This document shows positions 20,401-31,737 of a stretch of DNA of 64,000 bases, piece by piece. The notes below the pieces were generated by a model, which had not been told where the DNA came from, made no database searches, and saw only the letters and a program-made list of their open reading frames with translations. Location of the stretch: assembly GCA_023052935.1 (NCBI GenBank), contig CM041292.1, positions 95,843,237 through 95,907,236 of the forward strand. Reading direction: 5' to 3'. The stretch comes from Piezodorus guildinii (lineage: Eukaryota > Arthropoda > Insecta > Hemiptera > Pentatomidae). The position numbers and the translations under genes were made by a program. Every line of letters begins with the position of its first letter. The first letter of the stretch is position 1.

Positions 20401-23400
20401 GTGAGAATAATTTGAACTTATGCTTCATTGGTTCTTAAAATATGAGTGTGTAACCGTTTTTTATTTATTTATTTTTTTTTTTTCCTTTTCCAGTCTAAAG
20501 CAAATTTGGTCTGGGCTTGGATCCTTGGCAACAGTTCTTTTTGCGTTGTAAGCTCCGTTGTAGGTGCGGGTGGTTTAATACTTCATAACGTATGGTTTGT
20601 GATAGAAAATCTATTCATAATAGGTAAGAAGAAAAAACTAACTATAAAATATCGTTAACAATAGCAACCAGTATATTATAAATACATTAATACGAATTCA
20701 AGAGTAGCTTTAAGCAATAACTTTAAAGGCTTCCAAAAAATTAAAAAAGAAAAATTTATATAACCAAAGGAAAGTTCTTACAAGCGCTTAATTTCACACC
20801 TAAACAGTTGAATTTCTTACATCACTAATTTCACTTTTCTGTAGATCTTTAAGCAATATTCTCCGAAATCTCTTGTGATCAAACATATTCTACAAAAATC
20901 AACTCTCAATAAATCCTTAAAAGTACCCTACTATCTTTATTAAAAATACCATAAATTTAAATGCATCGTTTCGGAATTCGTCACCAACATCTAACACCTT
21001 AATAAGTACTACGATTTTTGAAGCTCTCTAGCACTCTAGAAAGCAAAAATAGTTGGGTGCATTTCTTGAAACAGTACAAATTTTTGACCGGTGAACGCGG
21101 GTTGTGTTTCTATTGTAGCTCAAAATCCATTTACCCCTGTAACTGATAAATAGTCCTTCGACCTTAATTGCTCCTTCAAACAGCGTCTTGCGTCCAGTCG
21201 TTATGAGGGAATTTTACTTTACTTGTAATATTCCTACTAGCCATAACAGATAACGTTTCCTCATGATTCCGTCATCCTATAATACGAATTAGATCCTGAA
21301 ACCTCACAAAACTACGAAAAAAGGTTCTTTTTTGCATTTACTTAACTGTATATGAAATATATAGTAGCGAAAAGTATTGTGAACGTTAAAATTTTAGAAA
21401 TTCAGTTTTAAACGGTAACACGCGTTTCAGGGTCCTCTTAGTCTAAATAATAAAGTTCCACAAAGAGGTCTGTGTGCCCGTTTGTGTGTATGTCGTAAGT
21501 CTCGCGCGAAAACGACAAGCAATATAAAACTAAAATTTCATATTCTAAAAGCGTCGTTGTCAGAGATGTTTTCAATCAAAATTGCCTTAATACCATCTTT
21601 ATACCATGCATATTGCATCTTTTTACGATTTTTTCAAAATATAATGACTAATAATATAATGGGCTTTAACACGATGTAGGTTTGATTCTGATTGAAATAG
21701 TCTGACAGGGCTTAAATGCCGATAGTTAAAATTTTCTATTTCTAAAATACCTTCAATTTTATAGATTTAAAAGAATTAACCTTACCATCTTGTTAGCATT
21801 GATAAAAAACATAAATATATAATTTGAACGAATTCTATATCCTACGAAACGAGAAAAGAGCAAAAAATATATTTTCAAGCAATTTTTGTATTTTCAACAT
21901 AAAAACAGTAATATAGATGTATAATATACCGTTGGAAAGCTTAAGATTTTAGAAAAAATATTATCTTATTCTCAAAATTGTAAAAGTTAACTGAGAGTGA
22001 CGAAAAGCAGATAAAACTAACTGATTGTCGTACATAATAATATAATAGAGTACTTAATAGAACCCATGTTTTTATTAAAACAATGTAAATAATTCTTTAA
22101 CAATTTATTTTTGTTTCTAAATGTGTTTTTCAAATTCTTAAATTGATTTTAACAACGGTAAAAGTAAGTGAAAGTCATTTGTTACACCAGATTTTTTTTT
22201 ATTGAACAGTGCTGTAATTAAAGTAAATGCATCTAAATGTAAGCATGTCAAAGAGTTCAGTGCCGTCCTCCAGTTCAGTTGATTTCCGCATTTCTTCCCT
22301 TCTTACGCAAGATCCTGTATTTAGCTTCCAATCTTAAAAGCTTAACCAAAAACCTAACGTATTATACTTATTACTAAATTGAAAGTATTGGTGTTAGTTT
22401 ATTAGTTGGCTCGAACTCATCAAAAACTTCTGACATCAAATGCATCCAGTCCTTTCAGTCCGAAATCCTTCGACCAATAGTTAAGGTTCCAGACTATTCC
22501 AATATCTTCATATTTGTTTTTCTAAGAACTTATTCCAGTTCCAGGAATTTAATAACCCAAGAAAGCTTTTAAATTTGTAAATTCAATTAAATCTATGAAT
22601 GATTGTGGGTGGTAGATCCTCAATGAGCGTCCATTTCTTCTCATTTCTGTGAGCTCTAGTAACGCCCTGGTCCTGTTTTTACCTTCACAAGTAAACGGAC
22701 TTGATTGAGTGGATTTTACAAACATAGTTTAAAGTTTTCCCCCACTGATTGTAAATGTTTAGCGAAAATATCTCTATGTTTAAACTTTGTATTTTATGGA
22801 GCTGATTTAATTTTTTTTTTTTTAATTCTTTAAAGACCAATTTTAAATTTGTTATATTTCTTTCTTTTTGTTTTACATTTCGCCGTTACAATCACACTCT
22901 CATTTTGCCTTTCATAAGATGTCTTTTAGATTCATCTATTATCCTATGTGTTTGTACCAACTAAGATCGAATTCAATATGAGTTCATAAAATAATTTACT
23001 ATTATCAATATCCATTGTTTTCAATGATTTTAATATATATTATTGAATCATATAAAAAAAAAAATAGAAAAAAGTCTGTCAATAAGGTCAGTGTAACTTG
23101 CTAACTATAGAATAGAATAGAATAGAAAAATGAACTTTATTCTGGGACATAGTCCCTTAAGAATAACATTGATGTTACAAATAAATATAGCTCTTCTGGC
23201 CAGCATACATATAAAAGATTGAATTATTTACAAACTTAATTATTTACATAGTTATGGTAGATTAACCAAAAAAAAAAAAAAAAGAAATAAATAAAATTTA
23301 AAATATATACATACACTCACACACACACACACACACACACAACACACACACACTCATCCACAAACCACAAAGTAAGGATCATAATAATAATGATAATAAT

Positions 23401-23491
23401 TACAATATAATGATAACATAAAAACAACTAAATTACAAAGAAAAAATATTTACATAGGTAAAATAGATTAACAAAAAAAAAAAAAAAAAAA

Positions 23492-23569
<78 letters not shown>

Positions 23570-24834
23570 ACATAGATATATCAGTTAAGGATATTTTTTT
23601 TATTTTTTTTTTATTCATATTTTATTGAATTTTACAACTATTTAACATAAATACAATAAGTAAAACTGTTGAATTAGAATAAAGGGCGTGAAAGGCTTGT
23701 GAAGAAACTACCCAGTGGTAGAACTTCGATGTTTATTTAAGTAAGTAGATCCCGAGGCCATCTTCTTTTCAATCGCCTAGGAGGGTTGTCAGGAATATGT
23801 GAGGTTGATAGGTTGCGGACAAGAGGGTTTATATGGGCTGGGAGTTTGGAATTAAAAGTGGTATATCTGGTACGAGAAAGGTCTGTAACAAATGGGATAT
23901 TAAGGTCGTTATGGATTAAGTTAAGGATATTAAATTTAAAATGAACTAACACTTGTTGTTGCTTTTAGAGAACCTGATATCAGCCTGATTTAGATTGTTA
24001 TCATACAAAATTTACATTTATATTTTCTTTATATTTACCATTTGGAATGTTTCACAAAATTTAACTATCCTGGAACTAAATTATAACAACCTAGCGACCA
24101 GTAACCAAAACAACATGAGAATCAATTAAGAATAATAACCACAAAGTGTTGTACAAAACACGATATCCTTATCAATCCACACAAGACCTGAATTTACACC
24201 TATCTATCATTATTTTTTTTTTGTTTTCTGATATACAAATATGCAACTATCTTCGAAGTTTGCGATCATTGATTTTCGAAATATAGCCGTATTTAAAAAA
24301 AAGCGTGAAGGTCTTTTACGCCTACATAAGAAAAAATGGTGTATGAAATTCGAAAAATTCATATAGGCACATTAAGGTAATAGTTTTTTCCAACCCCTGA
24401 AGATTTCTATTCTAATCACGCTTTTTTTTCTATATTTCTGAGGTTCAAGGAACAGTAATGAGAAAAAAAAAAACTACTAAATTTAAATTAAATACTATTC
24501 ACTTAAAAATCTATGGTATGAAATGCCTTTGTTAGTAGAGTGGTAATGTTATTAAGTTCAGAGGTTTTATTGTTTTTATTATAACATTATTATTTCAGGT
24601 TGTCTCATAATCTTCATCGCTGCGGTATGTCCTTATTACAAGTACGTACTGAATGTATTTCATAAAATTATTGGTCAAGATGGGCTTATTAGTAACGGAT
24701 TTTCTATCCCAGATGGTTGTGTAATGAAAACTATGATTCCTGAAGGACTTATAATACTAATAAAACAACTTACAAGAATGATCGTAAATGATGTCGAATG
24801 TTTAATGTGGTACAACGATTTTACGAATAATTGA
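17404..24834 (+). CDS. Four-exon tetraspan membrane protein (DUF4728-like), 5' end missing
   Basis: Exons 17404-17476, 18906-19027, 20494-20623 and 24599-24834 join with matching phases (1, 0, 1) and GT/AG at every junction. They give 186 codons to a TGA. Hydrophobic segments lie at residues 1-13 (probably the end of a split first segment), about 43-65, 70-95 and 98-119. A polar tail of about 65 residues with several lysines and cysteines follows. The motif KANLVWAWILGN before the third segment resembles the K-x-LLPWL pattern of insect DUF4728 proteins, small membrane proteins of unknown role. The acceptor before 17404 implies upstream coding exons. The name is inference; exon structure is what the sequence shows. 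It is the only host gene here, and its introns are full of transposons. Confidence 0.7.
17803..18770 (-). mobile_element. 5'-truncated Jockey LINE (subfamily A) in the first intron
   Basis: The - strand reads GVPQGSILGPILY, YADDICVLS (catalytic box), KPMTYCATVSFNNIPLVPVE, RYLGLLLDKRLTW, IWTYGIELCGS and SLQSKILRKILNAPYFV. It then decays through a frameshift near 18063 and ends at the poly(T) tract 17803-17818 (the poly(A) tail). Only the RT half of ORF2 and the 3' UTR remain. It lies antisense to the host gene. Confidence 0.85.
18063..18608 (-). pseudogene. Jockey RT C-terminal half
   Basis: 181 codons from just after the catalytic YADD to the conserved RT tail (KLIQKGLNIIYVADLA). Close to the copies at 42690, 44000 and 46620 in this window. 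It lacks the fingers and endonuclease, so it is inactive. Confidence 0.85.
18816..18841. repeat. (AT)n microsatellite
   Basis: About 26 bp of AT repeats beside the LINE 5' boundary. Confidence 0.9.
18906..19027 (+). CDS. Tetraspan gene, second visible exon
   Basis: 122 nt after TTATTTTTCAG. The split codon G|AG gives Glu. It encodes an acidic loop (FLPDDENKSYDSY) and one hydrophobic segment (IVLSILATTMIGIAFVLF). The donor is TAT|GTAATG at 19028. If unspliced, the frame would add VME and stop at 19039. Confidence 0.75.
19320..20275 (+). mobile_element. RTE-like LINE remnant in the second intron
   Basis: The + strand pieces read ARVDLDVNQSKTKYI (RT domain D) at about 19390; TKVQLYKALLIPVLTYASALF (usual ...PVLTYAS) at about 19985; and GRPRLRWIDG at about 20112. 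The last residues, in another frame, are DRNWRAVATNRKDWR then RHG at 20245, followed by an ATG-type tail (ATGATGATG). This resembles the 3' part of 32640-33570. Heavily decayed. Confidence 0.7.
20494..20623 (+). CDS. Tetraspan gene, third visible exon
   Basis: 130 nt after a long pyrimidine tract ending TTTCCAG and before a consensus donor GTAAGA. It encodes the third hydrophobic segment and the start of the fourth (VWFVIENLFII). It begins in phase 0 and ends in phase 1. Confidence 0.8.
20624..21339. other. Intron 3, unrecognised part
   Basis: AT-rich sequence with no open frame and no repeat found elsewhere in the window. Confidence 0.35.
21340..22200 (-). repeat. M1 dispersed repeat, near full length, in the third intron
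   Basis: Reads in reverse from the tail (ACTTAACTGTATATGAAATATATAG) through TTTCAGGGTCCTCTTAGTC, GTATGTCGTAAGTC, the GTTTTC...GCATCTTTTTACGATTTTTTC centre and CCGTTGGAAAGCTTAAG, to the head (AAGTAAGTGAAAGTCATTTG, then CCAGATTTTTTTT). It aligns in order along its length with 61780-62692. Confidence 0.8.
22405..22510 (+). pseudogene. Jockey (subfamily B) scrap
   Basis: The + strand reads SDIKCIQSFQSEILRPIVKVPDY, matching the region near residue 185 of the RT at 63223-63978. No tail is visible. Confidence 0.6.
23100..23200 (-). mobile_element. CR1-like LINE 3' end
   Basis: On the - strand: AAGGGACTATGTCCCAGAATAAAG, then a tail of TTCTA pentamers (23105-23127 on +). This is the canonical 3' end of the LINE at 5662-7950. 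Confidence 0.8.
23265..23563. repeat. Duplicated simple-repeat cluster
   Basis: A-run, then (AC)n at about 23316-23352. A second TTTACATAG-TAGATTAAC-(A)n unit follows at 23450-23490, with (AT)n and (GT)n to 23560. The similar words before both A-runs suggest a local duplication. Confidence 0.8.
23590..23955 (-). mobile_element. 5'-truncated Jockey LINE (subfamily A)
   Basis: The - strand ends ...NPPRRLKRRWPRDLLT, the conserved Jockey C-terminus, preceded by DLNIPFVTDLSRTRYTTFN. It ends in a T-rich tract at 23596-23612. About 70 codons plus the 3' UTR. Third intron, antisense to the gene. Confidence 0.85.
24599..24834 (+). CDS. Tetraspan gene, last exon
   Basis: Acceptor TTATTTCAG at 24590-24598; the split codon G|GT gives Gly. 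It encodes the rest of the fourth membrane segment (CLIIFIAAVCPYYKY) and a 65-residue tail to TGA at 24832-24834. AATAAA follows at once. Confidence 0.8.
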
Positions 24835-24835
24835 G

Positions 24836-24888
24836 AATAAACCTGCTGAATGAATATTGTGATTTTTAAATTATTGAATATTAATAAA
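24836..24888 (+). promoter_or_regulatory. Polyadenylation signals of the tetraspan gene
   Basis: AATAAA at 24836-24841, only 2 nt after the stop, and a second at 24883-24888. The second is better placed for a normal 3' UTR. Confidence 0.6.
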
Positions 24889-25899
24889 TGGCTATTTTCA
24901 TGAGTTTCTGAGTTGTTTGCCGTATTAGATATGTGAAAGACCCAGTATACTCAAGTACTGCAATCGTGAAAATTTGCGATGTTAACGGAAATTTATTATT
25001 ATAAATTGTCCACAGCTTTTGTCCATAGGTTGTAGATAGTTTTTCTAGAAAGTGCCTCCAACAACTTTATCGATTATTGATATCAATGAATAATCGAATG
25101 ATTTTTCACTATGAATAAAATACAATGAATTTATGTTCCTTAAAACAGTCTGGCATAGCCCAAATTAATTATAAACAAATTAGTAATAAATAATTACCGT
25201 TAATTTTGTTTATATAAAATTATTGTTGGAGTTTTAAGAACGTGCTAGATTTTGATGGTCACGCGATACATCGGCTATGAGAGTTTTTCCCTAATGAAGA
25301 AATTAGTGTGATTCATCCGGCGAACTAAATAGGCTGCCAGGTTTATAATAAAACCTTAAAAACCAGAAATAAAACTTGAGACTAAGAAGACAACCTTCCA
25401 AAATAGTAGAATATTCGGTGTCCATTACTCAACTGCAAGATGGCGGAGAACAGAACAATAACTCTTACTGCCACAACAAATACCTCAAAATTAGCCTAAT
25501 CTTAATCTATCTAAGTTGGTGTGACATTAATCACAGAAATTAAACTAACCAGGAAACAGTTCTTCGAAATACCCCAATACATAACACACCGTACTGATCA
25601 TCCTGACGGCAGGCGTCATACCGATACTGCTGTCATTGTCATACCAGCCCATCTCTCACTACTCATTCTAACTTACCACCCATCATTTCCTTAAAGCCAC
25701 TGCAAAATTCTTTATCCTTCCCGGTTCCTTCCATATCAACGTATCTTCTCCTAAACACTCGATTTTCTACTCCCAATTAGGGCCTTCCTGGAAATCGCTT
25801 AATCGCTTGAACGTCAAGCATCTAAAATCCGGTTTCACAACCACTAATGCTAGTGAACGGAATTTAAAGTCTGCACTCCATGCCTGACTTTTTAACCTT

Positions 25900-27155
25900 C
25901 TACTTCCCAACTCCTCTACCAACTGACCAAAAAATGCTAACCATTGTCCTGACATCTTTGACCTTTTTATTAGACTTCCTTGGCAAATTATGCCACCTTT
26001 GCTTGTCCTTAACTATCTTCTGACCTTAGTTAATTAATCTCTCTACCTCCTATTTTTAAATAATTTCTAAAGGCCCAGTCAACTGTAACCTCTTAGGCAA
26101 ATCCAGAGTAATGGTATTATATATTAACTCCTTTTAAGGTCAAATATCTTCTCCAAAAACTTACTCACTAAACCTAATCACCATAGAACGGACTTCACCT
26201 AAAGCCATTATATTCTTTACAAACATCTATAACTGTGTCTTACGCGCTAAATATTTCCCTTTCTTTTGGAAACATACTACTATCACACTTATCCCCAAAT
26301 CGGACAAACTTCCTATCTGTACGATTACAAATCTATTAGTCTATTTCTTTTTCAAACGAATCCTACCCGTGTTAGAATTTTAAAATCTCCTTCGTATCAG
26401 CTGGGATTCCGTCCTCAACATTCCAGTGTTCAAAAAGTGCTCCCCGTTGTTGATCATATTTTTTTTAGTCTTTGAATGCAAAGAGTATCGCTCTGATGCT
26501 TTTCCGGGCATAGCGCGAGTTTTTAACCACTGTGGCACGCCGAACAACCCTTCAAGCTTTAAACTCATTTAGCCTACTCCTTATACTTCGTCTTACGAAC
26601 CTATCTCTCAAACCGCACCTTCGGAGTTCCCTGTGGTGCATATTTTTTTAACCAGTATAATTGAGGCCGGTGTTTTTCAAGTGTTTTGGGACACGTCTTT
26701 TACATTTTAAACAGTGTTGATGATCCTGTTTGTCCAAATACATTTCTAGCTACACTTGCTGACGACACAGCCATTATCTCTATATAGGCCAAGGCACCGT
26801 TCCCTCATCTAACATCGGTGCAATAACTGGCGTATCAAGGTGAAAAAAACTAAATGCAAACACGTCTTATTCACGTTTTACAGACTACATGATAGAAATG
26901 TATCCCCCATACCTTTCAATCCGAATTCCCCCGAACTATATTTAATGCTCTTACTAATCTCACTAACATTACCTTACACCACGACGTTATCATTATATTT
27001 ATATCAGACCTGATACCATCCAAAGTCTTCAAATGTTTTCAGCACCTTGTGTACCATCCCAGTCTTTTAGCACAATACTTATCTAGCTCCACCTATCCCT
27101 ACAATCCTCTGAGAAAATTTAAACAACAGTGGTACAGAGACCTCTTGTAAATATA
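25900..27155 (+). mobile_element. Jockey LINE (subfamily B), endonuclease end and RT, badly decayed
   Basis: 25900-26060 reads PDIFDLFIRLPWQ, the endonuclease end. 26205-26440 reads AKYFPFFWKHTTITLIPK and QLGFRPQHSSVQKV (RT fingers). 26720-26790 reads FLATLADDTAIIS, with the catalytic aspartates. 26920-27145 gives DLIPSKVFKCF and ends KFKQQWYRDLL. Many frameshifts. It is closest to the copy at 63223-64000. Confidence 0.75.
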
Positions 27156-28799
27156 TCATTCGTTTTCTGGAAAAGGCACAAGTTCGGAATGATTGAACAC
27201 TATCATTGATGATTCAACCGCTAGGTATAGGTATCTGGGATATCCTTGAGAGAGAAGCCTCTTCAGTTTTGCTTACCCCTCTGTTAGTTGGAAGATCCCG
27301 GCGTTGGATTCTGGTAAAAATTGTATCATTGAGGTCTTTCATCACTATTGTAATAGTATCTTATGGATCAGATTATAATAAAGATAAATAAATATATCTA
27401 TATTTTAAAAAAATCGTTGCCAATTTTTGATATATTGAGTCCATAAGCCAATGGTACCACTCTGATCATAAAGTTTTATCCCTCATCTACTCTTGGGCCT
27501 CAAAGGAGAATGGACAGTTAAGGAAGGGCCGCACTCAGCGAAAATAAAGGCGATGTGTGAAGAGAAAAGCCAATAAAGTTGTCCTAGCTCCTTTCTATTT
27601 AATGTTTCCCCCTGACGGCTCTAAGTTTATTCGCCCGTTGCCGATCCTAAGTGTGTCATTTCCAACCTTCACTGTTCCCTCACTCTGCCCCGTATTAAAG
27701 GCCACTCTTCTCTTCTCCAATACACTTTATCTGATCCCGAATCATACCAACCTTTTTACTTTATATGTACATACATATATATATATGTGTGTGTGTGTGT
27801 GAGCGTGTGTGTGTGTAATAAGAGGGTAACTCGATTCTGTTAAAAATACAATAATCGGTTTTGTTTCAATTAGTCCATTTCCTTATTTCCAACCTGGGGG
27901 TTTTACCGTTAACTTGGCTTTATATTATTGCAGACGAAACAATACCTCTTCTTTTCAAAGCAAGCTGGACAATATAATAGGCATGATACATAAATTATGC
28001 CATTTTGTGTACGCAATTACCACTAGTTACTGTAGTTCGTAAACTCTCTACCAAATGATGCTATTTAATGTTAGAAAAACGTTTTAGAGAACGCCAATAA
28101 TTTTTTCTCATTGGAACTTACCTCAAATCCTTTAGTTACGTGTATTTTGTAAATGTACTTGGAAAGGTACGGAATGAATAGTTTATTAATTTGACATTCT
28201 ATTTAGTGACTCTGAATGTCTGAAAAACAATACTATTATTAGTTATGCATAGCATTAACCCTAAAAATGTATTAATGAGTTTAAAAAAAATGGAAAAGAA
28301 CAAACATTTAAATATTTTAAAATCACAAAATGAATACTGTATTTTCAATATTTCTTTTGTGCTTACCTTCTAAATATTAGAGATCTATAGATGCACCGGT
28401 ATATTCTCCGAAGAACCGTTGGAAGTTTGTGACTTTTCACATGGGATTTCCCAATATTTCATAGTTTTGTTTGAAACTAATATATATACTAATAATATAA
28501 TAAATAATAATTATTTTAGCCAAAAACTTCAAAGTTCACTTGCGCACTACCTCAATCCATTAGAAAAATTCCTTTTCACTTTTGACAATCCTTAAAATGG
28601 CGATGGCCCAGAGATCTTTTGTAAATGTAAACATTCTGCGTTCTGACAACGTCCTGATTCTCTACAAAAGTGAGGACTGTTCGTAGCTTAACGACCCAAT
28701 GCAGCCTCCACTACTCTATCAATGCCTGCGAGGTGGTTGAAGGGAGGGAGCAGGTTTGGTTGATTGTTAATAGGTATGCCAGTGTTTGGGATGCTCATT
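27156..28799. other. No gene recognised
   Basis: Part of 27156-27400 may be LINE 3' UTR (AATAAAGATAAATAAAT near 27377). A 61-codon frame at 27206 and an 81-codon frame at 27557 have no support. A TG-rich microsatellite lies at 27773-27817. Confidence 0.35.
27773..27817. repeat. (AT)n/(GT)n microsatellite
   Basis: Short AT run followed by GT repeats interrupted by GAGC. Confidence 0.9.
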
Positions 28800-28804
28800 T
28801 ATTT

Positions 28805-29170
28805 ATTACTAGCTGACCCCAGACAATGTCTTGACTCAAATATGAATATCACTACCCCGTACAGGCAATAAGGAATCTATTAGATGATATATTTGACACT
28901 GTATCTACAAAAATTTGAAGATAATGAATAGATATAATATAGGGTATTATAAATAATTTGTCAGCACTGCCAACCTTCATTAACTTTTTTTATTACTCTC
29001 ACTTCTGGCTGCTTTTGCTGAACAATAATTTTATCTTAATTTTTTATTTCATAAGAACATTCTCCTGACAATAAGAAACGCTAAAAAATCCGTTCAGCTG
29101 TTCAGCCTTGATGGCATGACTAATGGAAATACCCATTAATTTTCATATATTTAGATAGGTAGATTATTAA
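28805..29170 (+). repeat. Dispersed repeat with ACTAGCTG head, possibly RTE-derived
   Basis: Begins ATTACTAGCTGACCCCAGACAATGT, similar to ACTAGCTGTATCCCGCTGC at 59761. It ends with GTTCAGCTGTTCAGCC and TTTCATATATTTAGATAGGTAG. A further partial tail lies at 29280-29340. Such heads and tails are common in non-autonomous RTE-type retroposons. The family assignment is inference. Confidence 0.45.
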
Positions 29171-29349
29171 TACCTTAGAAAATTAAGAAAAACTTTACGA
29201 CCACATTAACTTTTTTAATGTTCTACAAAAAACGAACCTCCTTCTGATAATAAGAAACACAACAAAAAAAAATAATTAGGGAAATCGATCCAGCTCTTCA
29301 AGCCTCCTGATACTGAGACCAAAGGGATTGATTTTTATAAATACAAATT

Positions 29350-29437
29350 ACTTTTTTTCTTTTTTTTTTTTTTTTTTTTAAATATGGTGTGAATGGATGG
29401 ACCGAATGGTAAATAATAATCAAAGTATATAAATATT

Positions 29438-29490
<53 letters not shown>
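29350..29490. repeat. T-run, A-run and (AT)n tract
   Basis: T-rich run at 29350-29378 and an A-run plus AT repeats at 29439-29488. Confidence 0.85.
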
Positions 29491-29491
<1 letters not shown>

Positions 29492-30186
29492 TATTGTACT
29501 TCTAATAAAGTTATAGTATTAAAAACTAATTTGTGGTTCTTATTTATTAATTGTCATGGACCAAAATATAAAAAAGTAGAAATCTTATCTTAAGCAAGCT
29601 ATCATAAGACAGTTTTGAATTACACATATTACATAAGTGATACAAATATAACAATAATTGACAAACTTGACTGGCTTGACTTCTTCGCCTTTTTTGGAAA
29701 TCAAACGATCAATATAAGTTTAAATCTCCTGTCAGTATCTTATTGACTTATATTCTTCGGTTATTTTCCTTGACATTATCTAACATCAATTCATCAATGT
29801 CAATTACTTTCGGCGTTCCTGGAATGGAATACTTCACAGTGAAAATCAGAGAATTTTCCGAAGATCATTAATCTTAAAGTTCCATTAAGGTGGCCGGGGA
29901 GGGAAATGGAAGGGGGTTAGGCAGTTAGGCCATCACCTCCGAGACGTCGGGAGCAACCTGTCTCAAGGTTAACTTAAAATATTATATTCATAGATATTCC
30001 ATTGTACAAATATATTATTATACCGTACTAAATTACTTTTTCAGAATTGTTATATTCTATTTTATTTTGGAACAATAGATTGATATTTCAAAGATCGAGG
30101 CTTGGGCAAAGCCTCATTTAACGTAAACCATACCTTAGCCGTCATATTGATTTAATTGACAACTGGTGAATGAAGCCAGTAGTAAA
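29491..30186. other. No gene recognised
   Basis: Mostly AT-rich. A GC-rich island at 29888-29970 (GGCCGGGGAGGGAAATGG and following) resembles no other sequence here and may be an old retroposon. Confidence 0.3.
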
Positions 30187-30640
30187 CACGTTACCTTCAC
30201 TCTTCCACGAAAATCCTGTCCGCCAGTTTATTTCAGCTCAATACCAATTCCTGGTACAGAAAATCTGAACTTAAAGTTGATATAACAAATTATTTTTCTA
30301 CAAGAAAATACAGAAGCCTATATGGACCTACGGACTTGAACTGTGGGGGAAGGACAAACGTTCTAACATCAAACGCATTCAATCCTTTCAATTCAAAGCC
30401 CTCCGAACAATAGTAAACACTCCTTATTGCGCTGCCTACTATGCCTTGCACCACGACCTTAATGTTCCATTTATTTTAGACCTAATGTCATCCACATTTT
30501 CCGAATTTCATCAGATCCTTATTCATCATCCTAATCCTCTAGCACAATACCTATTCAGCTCCACTCATCCGTACAACCTTCTGGAAGGTTGAAACGGCAG
30601 TGGCTTCGAGACCTTTTGTAAATAACTATGCTAAACTTCT
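30187..30640 (+). mobile_element. Jockey LINE (subfamily B) with internal deletion
   Basis: The + strand reads TRKSCPPVYF-like residues at 30210, then YRSLYGPTDLNCGG. In the neighbouring frame it reads IKRIQSFQFKALRTIVNTPY, ALHHDLNVPF and HHPNPLAQYLFSSTHPYN. Compared with 63223-63978, the block between SIPIP and the SEL region is missing. The final RRLKRQWPRDLL is recognisable only with frameshifts. Confidence 0.75.
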
Positions 30641-30889
30641 AACACTGGTCAGATTCTTCTCTCATATGCGGTGTGTTTGTGACCATGGCGCCTTCACGAA
30701 GCTTCCGCTGGTTCTCACAGGTGACATGGCTGAGAGGGAGGCGCTGAGATCCCTCGAATTCTACTTGTCCGGGATTCTCCAGCAGATTGTAAAAGGTTGT
30801 ATATAAGTATGAGTGTGTTTATGTTTTGTACATTTAGTTGTTAACATTTTATTTATTCAATTTATAAATTTTGTAATTATATACCTTTA

Positions 30890-31016
30890 TTTATTTTAAT
30901 GACACGAAAACTATACAACTAAATACAAGTGAGTTAATAAAAACCGGTAAAGAAATAGGACTCGAAATGAATAACGATAAGACGAAATATATGCTTAGTA
31001 GCAGAAACGGTGGCGA
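30890..31016 (+). pseudogene. RTE-like reverse transcriptase scrap
   Basis: Reads KTGKEIGLEMNNDKTKYML, RT domain D of the insect LINE group that includes 32640-33570 (…LGQQINEEKTKF). Only about 40 codons remain before an M1 mini-copy. Confidence 0.65.
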
Positions 31017-31019
31017 TCT

Positions 31020-31100
31020 TCTTACTTTCACTTATCTCTAACTGTATTTCAAAATTTCTAAATTTATTTTAACAACATTAGTAAGTGAAAGTCGTGTGAT
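31020..31100. repeat. M1 mini-copy with both ends
   Basis: ACTTTCACTTATCTC near 31026 and GTAAGTGAAAGTCGTGTG near 31081 form inverted ends about 70 bp apart, joined by M1 head-type sequence (TAAATTTATTTTAACAAC). Confidence 0.65.
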
Positions 31101-31735
31101 ATGCGTGCCATAGTTTTAATAGAAAATTGTGGTGTAATTATAGTTATATATTTTCAATAAAACACAAAACAAAATATTTTAACCGTCTATTTTGTATATA
31201 TTCATCACTTGTCATCAGTCTATTTATGCAAAGACGTAGACTCCAGAGGAAGAAAACGACAATACAGCGGTAGGAGTGAAGAAAAGGAAAATTATTACGG
31301 AGACGACGACAGTAAGGATTTGTGGCGGGCAAGTTGTGGACAATGGGGAGTGGACAATGGCAAGTCCCTCCGCTCTCAGCCTCAGCTCAGCCTCCTCCGT
31401 TCCGATTAGGGTCCTTCCTTCACAGCCTCCTTCTCTTCTAAATAGAAAAGTAAATAGAAACTTTCAAAAGAAAATCACGTTTCATTTCATATGAGGAATA
31501 CCTCGTTAAAAAAATCTTAGACATTTTTTTTCTTTATAATTTAAAACTTTATACCGTACTCTAGCAACGGTTTCGAAGTTCATTTGTAAATGGCTGATTT
31601 TTTAAACACCTTTTTAAATATTAAACGATGCACCATCTCATGTAGCTGTTGTTGCGTAAACTATCCTCTTTTGAGCACGCAAACATTTAAATTTGTAAAC
31701 GCCTCCTGTGATTTATATTCACAATCCATTCCCAG
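31101..31735. other. No gene recognised
   Basis: Two overlapping frames near 31209-31494 encode charged, low-complexity peptides without family resemblance. Confidence 0.3.
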
Positions 31736-31737
31736 GT

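Noticed and set aside
23316..23352. Regular repeats as a CRISPR-like array
   Set aside because: These are simple AC repeats in a eukaryotic genome; no repeat-spacer structure exists anywhere in the window.
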